This document shows, piece by piece, positions 43,218 through 54,200 of a stretch of DNA of 64,000 bases. Position numbers and translations under genes: made by a program. Below the pieces are notes generated by a model. The model ran no database searches. It was not told the origin of the DNA and saw only the letters and a list, made by a program, of their open reading frames with translations. The DNA comes from Apodospora peruviana (Eukaryota > Ascomycota > Sordariomycetes > Sordariales > Lasiosphaeriaceae): the NCBI GenBank assembly GCA_033439685.1, contig JAUEDM010000005.1:1674001-1738000 (forward strand). Direction: 5' to 3'. Within the stretch, counting starts at the first letter, position 1, and each line of letters starts with the position of its first letter.

Positions 43218-44532
43218 ATGGCTGGACTGTTTGGCTTCCTCCATCGATTCTGGCAGATCTCCAGTCCGCCAACGCCGCAGCAGCCAAAGACGGCGAATGC
43301 GCTCAAGTTTGGCATACTGGGTGCGGCCAATATCGCGTACGTCTCTGTCTGAACCCTCCTGATGTTCCTTCACTAATCCTCTCGTTTCTAGACCCATGGC
43401 ATTGATCAAACCAGCAAAACTGCACCCAGAGGTCGTCGTGCAGGCCGTAGCCGCCCGCGACAAGAAGAAGGCGACAGCGTACGCCAAAAAGCACGGGATA
43501 CCACAGGTCTTGGACAGCTACGAAGACATGCTCAACGACCCAACCATCGACGCCATCTTCATCCCGCTCCCTAACGGCCTCCATTATGAGTGGGCGCTCA
43601 AAGCTCTCGCGAAGGGCAAGCACGTGATATTGGAAAAGCCATCCGTCTCCAACGCGACCGAGGCCGAGCTGCTCTTCCGCTCCCCTATCCTCCAAGGCCC
43701 CAAGGCCCCGGTCCTCCTCGAGGCTTTCCATTACCGCTTCCACCCGGCCTGGCTACACTTTGTCTCGCTGCTTGATCAGGCCAACATCGCGCACGCGAAC
43801 GTGCACATGCCCATCCCCAAGCTGCTCTTTGGCGACGACGACATCCGTTTCAGGTACGAGCTCGCGGGCGGCGCCATGATGGACCTGACCTACACCATGT
43901 CGATCCTCCGCGGGGTTTTCGGGTCAGAACCCGAGGAGTGCACCGGTTGCGAGGTCGTGCCGATGCCGCCGCCGAACGAGCTGTGTGATGGCTCGTTTTC
44001 CGGGACCTGGACGTTTCCCAACAGCGCCACAGCCGAGATGCACGGGAGCCTGAGGGCCAGCGTTGCCGATCTCTTGTGGAAGGAGGGGATTTACGTGGCG
44101 GTAACGCACAAACCCGAGGTGATTGTGCCCGGTGAATATAAAGAGGTGGTCCGCACGCGCAAGGTGACGCTGCATAATTTTGTTCAGCCGGCCTTGTGGC
44201 ATCGGATAGATCTCGAGGAAGAGACTGTCGTTCGCAGAACGGATGGGAGTGGGGAAGTGCTCAGCAAGACCAATACCAAGACGCATAAGAAGGTGTATAC
44301 GTTCCAGGATGCTGGGATTTCAGGTCATGATTCGAAGCCGTACTGGGTTACGTATAGCCACCAGCTGGACGCGTTTGTGGACCGCGTGCGTGGGAGAGAG
44401 GGCACCGGTGCATGGGTTGACGCGGAGGATAGTATCAACCAGATGCGCATGATTGATATGGCATATGAGAAGAGCAGCTTGCCGGTGAGGCCGACGAGCA
44501 AATTTAGGTTGACTGAGGGAGGAGCAGCCTGA
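43218..44532 (+). CDS. Gfo/Idh/MocA-family NAD(P)-dependent oxidoreductase
   Basis: Two exons (43218-43336, 43392-44532) give 419 residues; the joint completes the nucleotide-binding turn G-I-L-G-A-A-N-I-A-P. The N-terminal half is a Rossmann domain with the family blocks I-F-I-P-L-P-N-G-L-H, W-A-L-K-A-L-A-K-G-K-H-V and E-K-P-S, whose Lys is the conserved catalytic one. The C-terminal half is the GFO/IDH/MocA domain with E-A-F-H-Y-R-F-H-P and G-G-A-M-M-D-L-T-Y. The pattern is nearest to dihydrodiol dehydrogenase or NADP D-xylose dehydrogenase-like fungal proteins. It oxidises or reduces a sugar or related substrate that I cannot name. No sorting signal is evident, so it is probably cytosolic. 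Confidence 0.87.
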
Positions 44533-45126
44533 GTATCGTGAAAGGGGGTCATTTCATTATCTTTTTTTCTGTTGTGTTCATTTGGTGGACTACTTCCTCT
44601 GTGATTACGGAGTGAAGTCGGATACTATCTTGTTGACGAGCGTGTATACCTTTGCACAGCTAGTTTTATTTTGCTTTCAGTCTTTTTCCAATTCCATTTT
44701 AGGAGGACATCGGTATTGTTTCATTTACGGCGGTTGTGGTGAGCTTCCCCCAACATTATCCAAAACGGATAGTGTCGCAGATGGAACAGTAAATGACTGG
44801 AACGCGCCATGGCCTCGCCAGCGGGTAATGTAACTAAAGAACACTTGTTTCTTTCGATTAATACATTAATCCATACCTCATCATTTTATTATCAATTTAA
44901 TCTTTTCGACCCTCTACTGACCTCGCCGCATTTGCGCATTGTGATGAAACCACGGATCAAGTAGCGACAAACATCGCCTCATCAAGTCAATCGTCTTATT
45001 CATATAATTTATATGATCGACTCTCTTTTATGTTTTCGTATATATCTCAGAGGGACCTACATTATTTGCCAGCTTGACATCAACAAACTGATCAGAACAC
45101 AAACGACAGTCTAGGTACACATAAAG
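44533..45126. other. Intergenic, upstream of the MFSD5-type gene
   Basis: The 3' flank of the oxidoreductase gene and the AT-rich promoter of the transporter gene. No gene supported. Confidence 0.5.
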
Positions 45127-46695
45127 ATGGTAGACATCTACACTCTCAATCTAGGAGGCCTGTTGGCACTCTGCGGTGCTCTGTTCGTTGCGCAGTCAAG
45201 AAGTAATGCCAGCAAAAAAGACAACACCAAGACCAAAAAGAAGCCACAAGTCAAGAATGAATCATCAAAATCACAACTGCCATTCTTACTAATCTATGCC
45301 CTCGTCATGGGCGCAGACTGGCTACAAGTCAGTCCACCCATCACCCCTCTATACCAACCACAACAGACCCTAACAGACTCCAAAAGGGACCGTTCCTCTA
45401 CAGCCTCTACCACGACGAGTACCACCTCTCGCATACACTGATATCGACCCTCTTCACCACCGGTTTCTGCTCAGGAGCAGTCAGTGGCGCATTTATTGGT
45501 TCTCTGGCCGACAAGCACGGCCGTAAAGCCGCCTGTCTCTTTTTCTGTGTCGCCTATTCCCTGTCTTGTCTGTTCACCATCTTACCTCCCCCTGGATCAT
45601 CACCAGTTTTATTGTTTACTGCCCGCGCGCTGGGTGGACTGTCTACGAGCCTACTCTTTAGCGTTTTCGAGAGCTGGATGGTGGCGGACTTTTATGCTAG
45701 GGGGCTCGACAAGAACGGCAGAAGTCTGTCGTCGACGTTCGGGACCATGAGCACGCTAAATAGTCTTGTTGCGATTGGTAGCGGAGTGGGTAGCGAGTGG
45801 CTGGTTGCGGCCGCGGGCACGAGGAAGGCGCCGTTTGTGGCGAGTACTGTGCTTCTGGGGGTTGCGTTTGTGGGGATTTGGCTGTCGTGGGTGAGTTATT
45901 ATTTCCAGTTCTTACTGGGTTATGTTGTTTTTTGGTTGTGATCATGGGTCTTATTGCCTAGGCAGGGCGAGGAAGAAAAGGGCCGACCGGTAGAAGCTGA
46001 GCTTGGGTCTATATAAACATGCTAACAACAGTCTGTCTGTCTGTTTCTAGGATGAATACTACGGCGAGAGCAACACCACCAACACCAGCTCAAACAAGAA
46101 AACGAATCAGGAGCAGACAAAAGACAAAAGCACCCTCGTCAAAATCCTCACCAACCCCAAAATCTTCTCTCTCGGCCTCGCCTCCACCATCTTCGAAGGC
46201 TCCATGTACCTATTCGTCTTCTTTTGGACTCCGGCCCTCCGTTCCACCCAACAGTCACCCGAAACTGACCTGCCTTATGGCGTGATATTCGCCAGCTTCA
46301 TGGCCTCGTGCCTGGCTTCGTCGCTAGCGTTCAATACGGTGCTGAGCAACGCCGTCACTCAGTCCACGCTTCTCCTCCTGATTCTCGGAACCTCGGCGTT
46401 CTGTTTCTTCCTGTCGGCCACTCCGGCTTCTGAGCAAGCGGCGTTCTGGGTGTTTTGTCTTTTTGAGGCCGCTGTGGGCGTGTACTGGCCGTGCATGGGA
46501 ACGCTTAAAGGAAACCTGATTGATGATGGGATCCGCGCGCAGGTGTACGGCATGTTGAGGGTGCCGCTGAATGTCTTTGTTGTGGTGTCGTTGTTGGTCA
46601 CGGGTGAGGGCGCAGCGGCGTACGGGCGGGTGTTTATGGCTTGCGGGATGATGTTGGCCGGGGCGAGCGGTGTCTTGTGGGTTGTAGGGTTGTGA
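45127..46695 (+). CDS. MFSD5-type MFS transporter (molybdate-anion transporter family)
   Basis: Three exons (45127-45327, 45387-45890, 46051-46695) give 449 residues; both joints keep frame. The first exon encodes a membrane span, a Lys-rich loop and the start of the next span. Exon 2 carries L-Y-S-L-Y-H-D-E-Y, F-T-T-G-F-C-S-G-A and G-S-L-A-D-K-H-G-R-K, the MFS motif A loop of the MFSD5/MOT2 family, followed by F-E-S-W-M. The last exon has F-E-G-S-M-Y-L-F-V-F-F-W-T-P-A-L, another family block, and about six spans. Relatives in algae and animals are reported as molybdate-anion transporters, so molybdate uptake is possible but unproven for fungi. Intron 2 is longer (160 bases) and contains a GTCT repeat before its acceptor. 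The gene is convergent with the sirtuin gene. Confidence 0.87.
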
Positions 46696-47048
46696 GGAGC
46701 TATGAATAGTCTACATTGGTGTCTGTATGTACTTACATCTTTTGGTAATCTATGGTTATTGTACAATCAAGAGGCTTTCTTTCGCGGTTTCCGAGACGTG
46801 AAAATCATGAAATAGGCGCTCAAAAGCATATCCAAACGCTGCATGCATGTTATGTTCTGGCCTCATTTCCGTTCATGTAATGTCGTGGTTTTTTGCTGCC
46901 TCGATTTCGGGCTTTCTCGATCAAGCATTTCCATCCATGACACACCCGGCTCTCCTAATGCTCTGACAACATAAACCAAATCAAAACACTTGCCCCTATT
47001 CATATCAACAAAAGAGTTGCAGACACTTAACACACCCCTCCACGGTGT
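46696..47048. other. Intergenic between convergent genes
   Basis: The 3' flanks of the MFSD5-type and sirtuin genes. Nothing else was seen. Confidence 0.6.
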
Positions 47049-48219
47049 TCATTCATACGTCCCATCCCCGTTTGCCGGTCCAATAACCGGCTCCAGCAAT
47101 TGGGGCAACAGAACCACCGCATCCCCAGCAAACGCAAAATCCTCATCCTCCAACTGGTACAGATTCTCGGGCGTCGCAGCGTCCAGGTTCACCGTCACGA
47201 CGCTCGTATGGCCCTCGGTCCTCGCTTTCTCCGCATACCCGGCCGCCGGGTACACGACCGAGCTCGTCCCGATCACCAAAACCATGTCGACGACATGCCG
47301 GTCAATCCAGGCGTCTATGTCTCTGAGCATCTGCTCATCGAGCTGCTCGCCGAACCAGACCACGCCGGGGCGCTGCAGGCCCGTCTTGCAGCTTGGGCAT
47401 TTGGGAAGTTCCGACTCTGGAATCTTGGCGAGCTTTTGCTTCGGGTCGAGCAGAGGTAAAGCCTTGCCCGGTTCGACGTCCTCCGATGCGGCGACCAGGG
47501 CTGGGCAGAACGGGTCGGCATAGTTGTGGTGCTCGATCCAGCCGCAGGACTTGTTGAAGCACTTGATGTCGAACAGGGAGCCGTGGAGGAGTTTGAGCTG
47601 GTCGTCTGGGTGGTTGGCGCGGGGGTGCAGGTCTGTTTGATGTTTAGAGTATCAATATGATGAGATTTGTTGACTTGAACACATAAATATGTGAACATGA
47701 ATGAAACATGAATGGATGAAAAAAAGTGGTCAACTACTCACTGTCCACATTCTGTGACAGACACAAAAACTCGGGCATCTTCTTGGCCAGAGCAGCAAGC
47801 GCGTGATGGCCCGCGTTCGGCTTCGCTTTCAGCGCCATGTGTCGTCTCTGTTTACGGTCATGTTAGCACCGAGTTGAGGCAAACTGACCGGTTGTACAAA
47901 AGATATGGTTAGCTACATACATACGCATAAAACAACCACACCAAGCTGGCAGAGCATTACATCAGCCAAAGAACTGGTCTGAGATTCTGGGTTAAACCAA
48001 CACAGGGTCCTGACGGAAGGCACCCGGGGTAGCCAATTCCGTGGCATCATAATTCCGCCACAGCCCGCCGGCGCCGCGGAAGGTGGGCAGCCCCGAAGCG
48101 GCGGACAGCCCGGCGCCGCAAACGGCGAGGATCCGCTTGCTCGCGGCGAGTTTCTCGTGGAAGGCGGCGACGTTGTTGTAGTTCTTGGGGATCGCCAGTG
48201 TCGCCTTCATTTTAGGCAT
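47049..48219 (-). CDS. NAD-dependent protein deacylase, sirtuin class III (SIRT5-like)
   Basis: Four exons: 48002-48219, 47921-47945 (only 25 bases), 47742-47847 and 47049-47632, giving 310 residues. The tiny exon restores D-P-V-L-V-W-L-F-Y-A-Y-R-R, matching human SIRT5. Sirtuin motifs are complete: G-A-G-L-S-A-A-S-G-L-P-T-F-R-G, Q-N-V-D, the catalytic H133 in L-L-H-G-S-L-F, zinc cysteines C141, C146 and C-P-S-C, V-V-W-F-G-E and G-T-S-S-V-V-Y-P-A-A. Y79 and R82 correspond to the Tyr and Arg that recognise succinyl- and malonyl-lysine, so it probably removes acidic acyl groups. An upstream in-frame ATG (48360) would add 47 residues lacking acidic side chains, possibly a mitochondrial presequence. 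Confidence 0.92.
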
Positions 48220-49715
48220 CTTGGGAGGAGACGAAGAAAACGGCCACCAAGTGAATTTGCGATGTGGTGATCGTTGGGGAGTGGGGTGGAGCGTTAAACG
48301 GATTGACGGAGATGGGAAAGATGTCGTCATGCACTTCATCAAGGCAGAACATGAACTCATTAAAAGAAAAGGACTATAATATTACAATACACAAAGACAT
48401 AATAAAATGATTCAACGGTGCTGCTGCTGCCTGGCAATGGATAAAGCGATCCTGCGTGGAATTGCGGCGCACTACGGGTTATAGGTGTGAAATCCGATCC
48501 GGTCGCTCGGAACCTGAGGTGAGGTTCCCGTGTGGCGGTCCTTGGCAGCCACCCGGTGCCGTCATCCGGCGTCGAAGCCGATGTCCTAAGGCTCCGTAAG
48601 ACTCTCTTGATTCTTTCCTCTAACCTCCATTTTCACTTGGTACCTTACGGATGACAAATATCTTTTGGACTCGAATTTGCGACAAGACACTAGTGTCTTG
48701 AGGTGTTTTACCAACGTGGAAACAACGAGACGTTCTGGCGCATCTTGAAACGTCTCGTGATGAGTCTCGCGCCCTGTCTTTGCCTCCTATCCTTCTCGAT
48801 GCAACCTACCTACCATAGGTCATCAAAAGCAAGGAAGGACCTACCTTACATTTCTAAGGCAGGGAGGGACTGGGCCTCATTCGTAGTTGTTATTATGCAT
48901 TATTGTTGTACACAACTACGGTACGTCTATCTGGTAGCACATTGTACTTCCAGGCAATGCTGCTCGCTGGCTTGGCGACGGCGTGTTGTTCATACCCAAC
49001 CAAGTCACTCGTCAGCCACACAATCGACTACCAATGCCTTCACACTACTACTATTACTATTACTCCGTATGGCGACAACTGCATAGCTCATCTTCCAAAA
49101 ACCAAATTTTGGATAATAAACCTCCCCAAAATGTCATATGATCTGCGAAACCCCCAAATTTCAGCCGCGACCAGAATCTCGGGTACAGAAGGCACTCAGC
49201 AGATCAGGCAGCGGCAGGATATTATCAGCCGCGGCGCATTCGAGTCTGTGTGTATAAACGTTACCCGGAAATCAAGACACGGTGTATGTTTCGACTCAAT
49301 AAAACACCCACTTTCAAACCAAAACCAGGTAAAATGGGCACAGAGGTACGCTTGCCAAAACAAAAAAAAAGTTGAATTTATAAATTCCAAGGTATCTTTT
49401 TCTCAATATCATGCCGCCGCTACTATAAAACCACACACACATTATATACTGCATGTCTTTACTTCTCTTTGGAGCCAAAATCCAAACTCGATGCTTCGTA
49501 AAACAAATAATAAAAAAACGCCAAGTATCTTCTCCTTTCTCCTGATATCCTCAGCCAGAGCAATTAAAAAGCTGTATACATCATGGGTATTTTCAACGCC
49601 TCACCGACTCGAACCGAGTTTGGTGTGTGTCTGTAAGGAGCGTGGCGAAGAGTTATATATATAGATCATTATACATGACCGATTTTGGGTTCGCGCCAAA
49701 TTTGGATGCAATGAC
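48220..49715. other. Intergenic, 1.5 kb
   Basis: Upstream region of the sirtuin gene and 3' flank of the Crh gene. A 253-codon plus-strand frame (48903-49664) covers AT-rich sequence and shows no motif, so I treat it as chance. Confidence 0.5.
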
Positions 49716-50911
49716 TTAGAGGAGGAGAGCACCAAAGAGAGCAGCAACACCCATGCCCAGCGGCATGGCCATCTTGTCGGCTCCGCTCGTGGGCGCAGTG
49801 CCAGCCGACGAGGTCGGCGAGGTCGGCGACGCGCCAGTCTGGCTAGGACCGGCTCCGGAGCTCTCGGAGGCCGTGGTCGAGGCATCGGCATCCGAGGGAG
49901 TCGAGGACGAAGAGGAAGACGAAGAGGTGACGGTGGACAGAGTCGTTTCGGTCTTGGAGCCGGAGGCCGTCTTGGTCGCCGACTTGGTGGTGGTCTTATC
50001 ACTGCCGCTGCCGCTGCCGCCAATAACCTTGATGCTGCCCGAAGTGCCCGAGTTGTCGGTGTACTGGTACTCGGTGGCCTCGGTGGCACCGCTGCCGGGG
50101 GTGCCATCACCGCCCATGTAATCCGTGATGGTGACCGACTTGTAATGCGCGACGAAGGGGGCGTCGGCAAAGTTGGCGAGGCCACCGGCCCATTGGACGG
50201 TGCCGTCGGGCGCACCCTTGCGCCCAGCGACCCAGGTTCCGATCTTGATCTGCATGGGGGTCTGGGGATAGCCGGAGCAGCCGCTCAAGCCGGCAGCCTT
50301 CAGGGAGCGGACGACAGCACCGTTAATGATCCATTGCAGCTCCGTGGGCGTCCACTTGAGAGTGTAGGTGTGGTATTCGGCCTGGGGGTTGGCGACGGCC
50401 TCGTAGGTGCCCCGGTCAAAGACCTTGTCGCAGCCCTTGCTGAAGTAGTTGGTCTGGACCTGCTTATCGTCGCTGCCGACCCACTCCCAGTCGATCTCGT
50501 CGAGGTCGTCCGACTGCAGTACCAAGCTGGTTATGATACCGGCGCCCGGGGCGGCACGCGCAACAACGTCAACCTGGCCGTAGAATATGAACTTGGTGCT
50601 CGCAATCGTCGGGGCCTGGGTATCCTTGGAAATGACGAATTCGGCTCCGTCTTCGCCGGCGTACGTCAACGTCGTTCCCTCGAGCTCCTTGAAGAAATCG
50701 TTCTTTCCTTTGGTGAAGTCAACCGTGATGGGCTTAGAGCCGACAGCCTTATCGTTGGGGCAAGCTACGAACACCCGTGTTAGCCTTGATAGTCCGGAAA
50801 ACAGGACGACTTCAAACACGTACTCTTCTCCATCGGGTTGCAGTCGGTGAATGTCTGGGCAGACACGAGTGAGGCGGCAACCATCGCCGCAGCGGCGAAC
50901 TTGGAAAGCAT
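49716..50911 (-). CDS. crh1: GPI-anchored chitin-glucan transglycosylase, GH16 Crh family
   Basis: Two exons (50824-50911, 49716-50764) give 378 residues; the joint restores C-N-P-M-E-K-T-C-P. The N-terminal signal peptide is A-A-A-A-M-V-A-A-S-L-V-S-A. The GH16 domain carries the catalytic motif D-E-I-D-W-E (E119 nucleophile, E123 acid/base) and W-T-P-T-E-L-Q-W. The domain is followed by a Ser/Thr-rich region of about 110 residues that would be O-glycosylated. The end is hydrophobic (G-M-G-V-A-A-L-F-G-A-L-L-L) after small residues, a GPI-attachment signal. Crh enzymes link chitin to beta-1,6- or beta-1,3-glucan at the cell wall. No CBM18 chitin-binding module is present, so this is the Crh1/Utr2 short type. 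Confidence 0.93.
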
Positions 50912-53900
50912 ATTTGCGGTTGTTTGGTCTGAATTCGAGCTGAAGTGTTTAGGTTTCGGGTTTCGTAGGAACGGTCGAGGTAAACACTGGATTTTCGGTG
51001 CTTTGTCGCAATGAAGAAGGCACGGACGATGTCTTCTTGGACAAAAACAAGGGAACTACTACCAAAGAATCAAATCACCAAAAACAGCTGAGCGAGTGTG
51101 TGAATATTAAATGAAGAAAAATAAAACAGGCGGTCAAACGAGAGACAGAAATGCCGTGGCAAGTGAGTTGATGTGTGGGATGATGCGAAGGAATGGACGA
51201 CTCGGAAAGGAGGGAGGGGGGAGGAAGAAGAACAAATAAAAAAGAAGGGCATTCAGAGAAACAAGGAGACTTCTCCCATGTTTGGTCGCGCCACCAACCA
51301 ACAGGCAGGTCCGCCCAGCACGCCGAGAGCAGCCAGGCCAGTGCCAATGCCAGCGCCCAGTGCTGCGACAATTTTGGTGCTGTGATGCGACCCTGTCGAA
51401 ATGTCAAATGTTACCTGGCAGAGCAAAGCCAAGGGAGTGCCGCGCACACGAGGACGGCCGCGGGACCAATCCCGTAAGCACGCCGCCCTCGCGAGAGGGT
51501 CCTGTCAGGGGAGAAGCTCCAGATGTGTGGCGCTGCTGACCCTTGCCTGATCCATCCTGCAGCCCAGGGACCCCTGATTCACCGAATGGCTCCCTAAGCC
51601 CGTTTTCTCATTTTTGTGAAAGGAAGCGAAGGGAACACGAGATCTCCCCACCGCCATCCAAAAATGGCATCAAGAACCCGTTGGTCTGGTCTGGAGCGAG
51701 CCGGCGATGGCGAATGGGTACGGGTAAAGGTGGTGAATGAAGCGCTTTCTGGGCTCGTCTTTGAAGGCGGAATTCCCCGGTGAAATGAATTATTTGAATT
51801 GACTTTTTCGGCCTCCACGGTTCTGTGGCACGGCCTGTACCTGAGCACTCTGGGTGAGCTTAATATGAAGGTTGTGACACCTTGGCGCTAGAGCAAATCG
51901 ATCCTTCTTATTTCAGCGATATGTCCGTTCAAAGGCCGAGGGAGTCACTTTGTTGGAGCGATAGGTGCCGACTTGCGCGGGGTTCTTCAAATGCATTGCA
52001 AAGATCCAGCAGGTGTCAAAGGAGATTGAAAATGACTGGTGCGCGTGAGGGGGCGGTCGCTGCCGAATAGACTCGCCAAGTTTGCCGGAAACTGTAGCGA
52101 CAACCTGCAATTCGAATGGAGGCGCAGTCACGACAAACAACATGCGAGTCCTTTGTTAAGGCGAACCCTCTTTTATTGAAGTGCGCTTATTTCCATTGCA
52201 GTTTCCCGAAAGACACAAAGCGATACATTCTTCAAATGACCATCCATTTCTTTTCCTAATTCTTTATTTGTTTGTTTTTTGGCGACCGTTCAAGTTGTTC
52301 CATGCACACTTTTCCCTGGCGCCGATCCGATCCGACAACCAACCGGGAAAACTCTGGAGAACTGCGCCAAGAGAATTGATTGACAGGAACCGAGTCGACT
52401 TGTCAACCAATCGGCCGTTTTGTCCAACCAAGCACCAGCCTCGTTCGCTCGAGAGCCACTGAGAAGCGCGGTAGTACTCCGTACAGGAGATGTGCTGCGG
52501 CGCATCGCACTTTGGCATGTCATGCGCCCATCCATGGGTCACTCATCACTCGCTGGTCCTCCTCGGCCGCGGGCAAATGGTGATTCCGCTGTCATGGGTC
52601 TTGTGCGATGGCTGAAACAGGAGAAGGAGAACCACCTTCCAGGCTTGCCCGTCGGTGTCAAAAGCCCCCTATTTTACGGGTTATACTCTGGGTCTGCTGT
52701 GCGACCTTCTGGATATGTAGGTGCAGATTCCAGTCAATAGATGCCGGATCTAGGTTCTTTTCGTTTTGTGAAACCCGATAATTCAAATTGAGGCACGGCA
52801 AGCAGTATACAGATTATGAGGATCAATTATGGCGGTGAAATTCAGCGCAGTCTGGGAAATATTAATTTGCTGACCATGATCAGGAACATGTGTTAAGATA
52901 CTATTCCCACTGGTTTCAGTCAGCTTGGTGGCACTGAGAAGTGCACGCTGCCTGGACAGCTATATGTTCAGTCAATTAATTTCTATTTTGGCACCAACAC
53001 ACGGACATGCTGCACAGTCCACGCAACTTCCAGGACCTCGAGATGCCTTCGTCAATCAAGGATAGTGTCGGTGGCGGCCTCTCCTCCCTACTGGGCTGGA
53101 TTGGTGGTATTGGTGGGCGATGACGCGCAACGTTCCATTCCCACCAGCAGCACGCCTTCAGACCTTTAACACACCACCAAAAACTATAACTGAAAATTTG
53201 CTGATGTTTTGGTAGGCGGACGGCCCGAGCAGACCACCTCCTACCACACCACCTATCGTATTTCTCTGATCATGCACCTAACGGCAAGTTCGGACGGTCG
53301 GGAGCGTGAGCGTGGCTGTGCAGGAAAATATCACTTCGTATGCGCATATATGTGTCAGCCGCCATCATTCATTCTCAACAATCATTACTTTCTTGTCTCG
53401 GTATTTCCGTGTGACTGAAGAGAAACAATACCCGTAGAGAGCGCCAGATTCCCGGACTGAGGTGTCGCTGTCTTGTCCTTGCCGAGTTCCGGGCTGGGCG
53501 TATGCCGAAGTCCGAGTGCAATTCCGGTCGTCGGAGTCTGGAAAGTCCATTGTCTCAGATAGTTCTCAGCCCCGGGGACTCGGGGCCGGCAAAGACCGGA
53601 AAAGTGGGTCGGGTTTCCGGCGGGAAAACGCAGCTAATATAATTCGGCTTGTGTGGTGCCCGGGGGTGTCCCCTATCTTGAGGTCCACAGCATCATGCAA
53701 GGAAGAAACGTCCTTGCCAACCGAGAAGCGTTTGAACCTGAATGGCAGGAGAAAACATACCAAGTCCCTCGGACTCCTTGGATGGTAAGCGTCCCCGGAG
53801 TTCTCGCGCTTTGAGCAAAGACTTCCACTATCTGGCATGGCTCCGAAATCGATCATACGGACGCTCCACCCCAGCAGCAGTCATATTGTGACATTAGATG

Positions 53901-54200
53901 GACTTGGACGAGATTTTTTCTTCCTGATTATGTCTGGCCGGGCTGGACCAGTTTGGACTAGTCATAGATACGAGCCCCTTTCCCTTGGACAGACAAGCCG
54001 TTCTACGGAACCCGGCGGCCATGAATGGACGGAACACGACATCGCCTTCCTAAAACCGAGAGGACCAGTTCAGCAAAGAGGAACTCCTGTTCCCCCCAAG
54101 GCAATCGGCCATCTGGTCATAATGCTCCACAGGATCTCACAGCAGTCGACACATGTCGTGGTCGTCCCAATCTCGGCGTACAGCTATGACCCCTAATTAC
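50912..54200. other. Intergenic, no gene supported
   Basis: The first 400 bases are the Crh promoter. The rest has only short frames on both strands without recognisable motifs. Confidence 0.5.

Noticed and set aside
48903..49664. 253-codon open frame on the plus strand
   Set aside because: It spans AT-rich 3' flank of the Crh gene, has no motif and looks like a chance frame low in GC.
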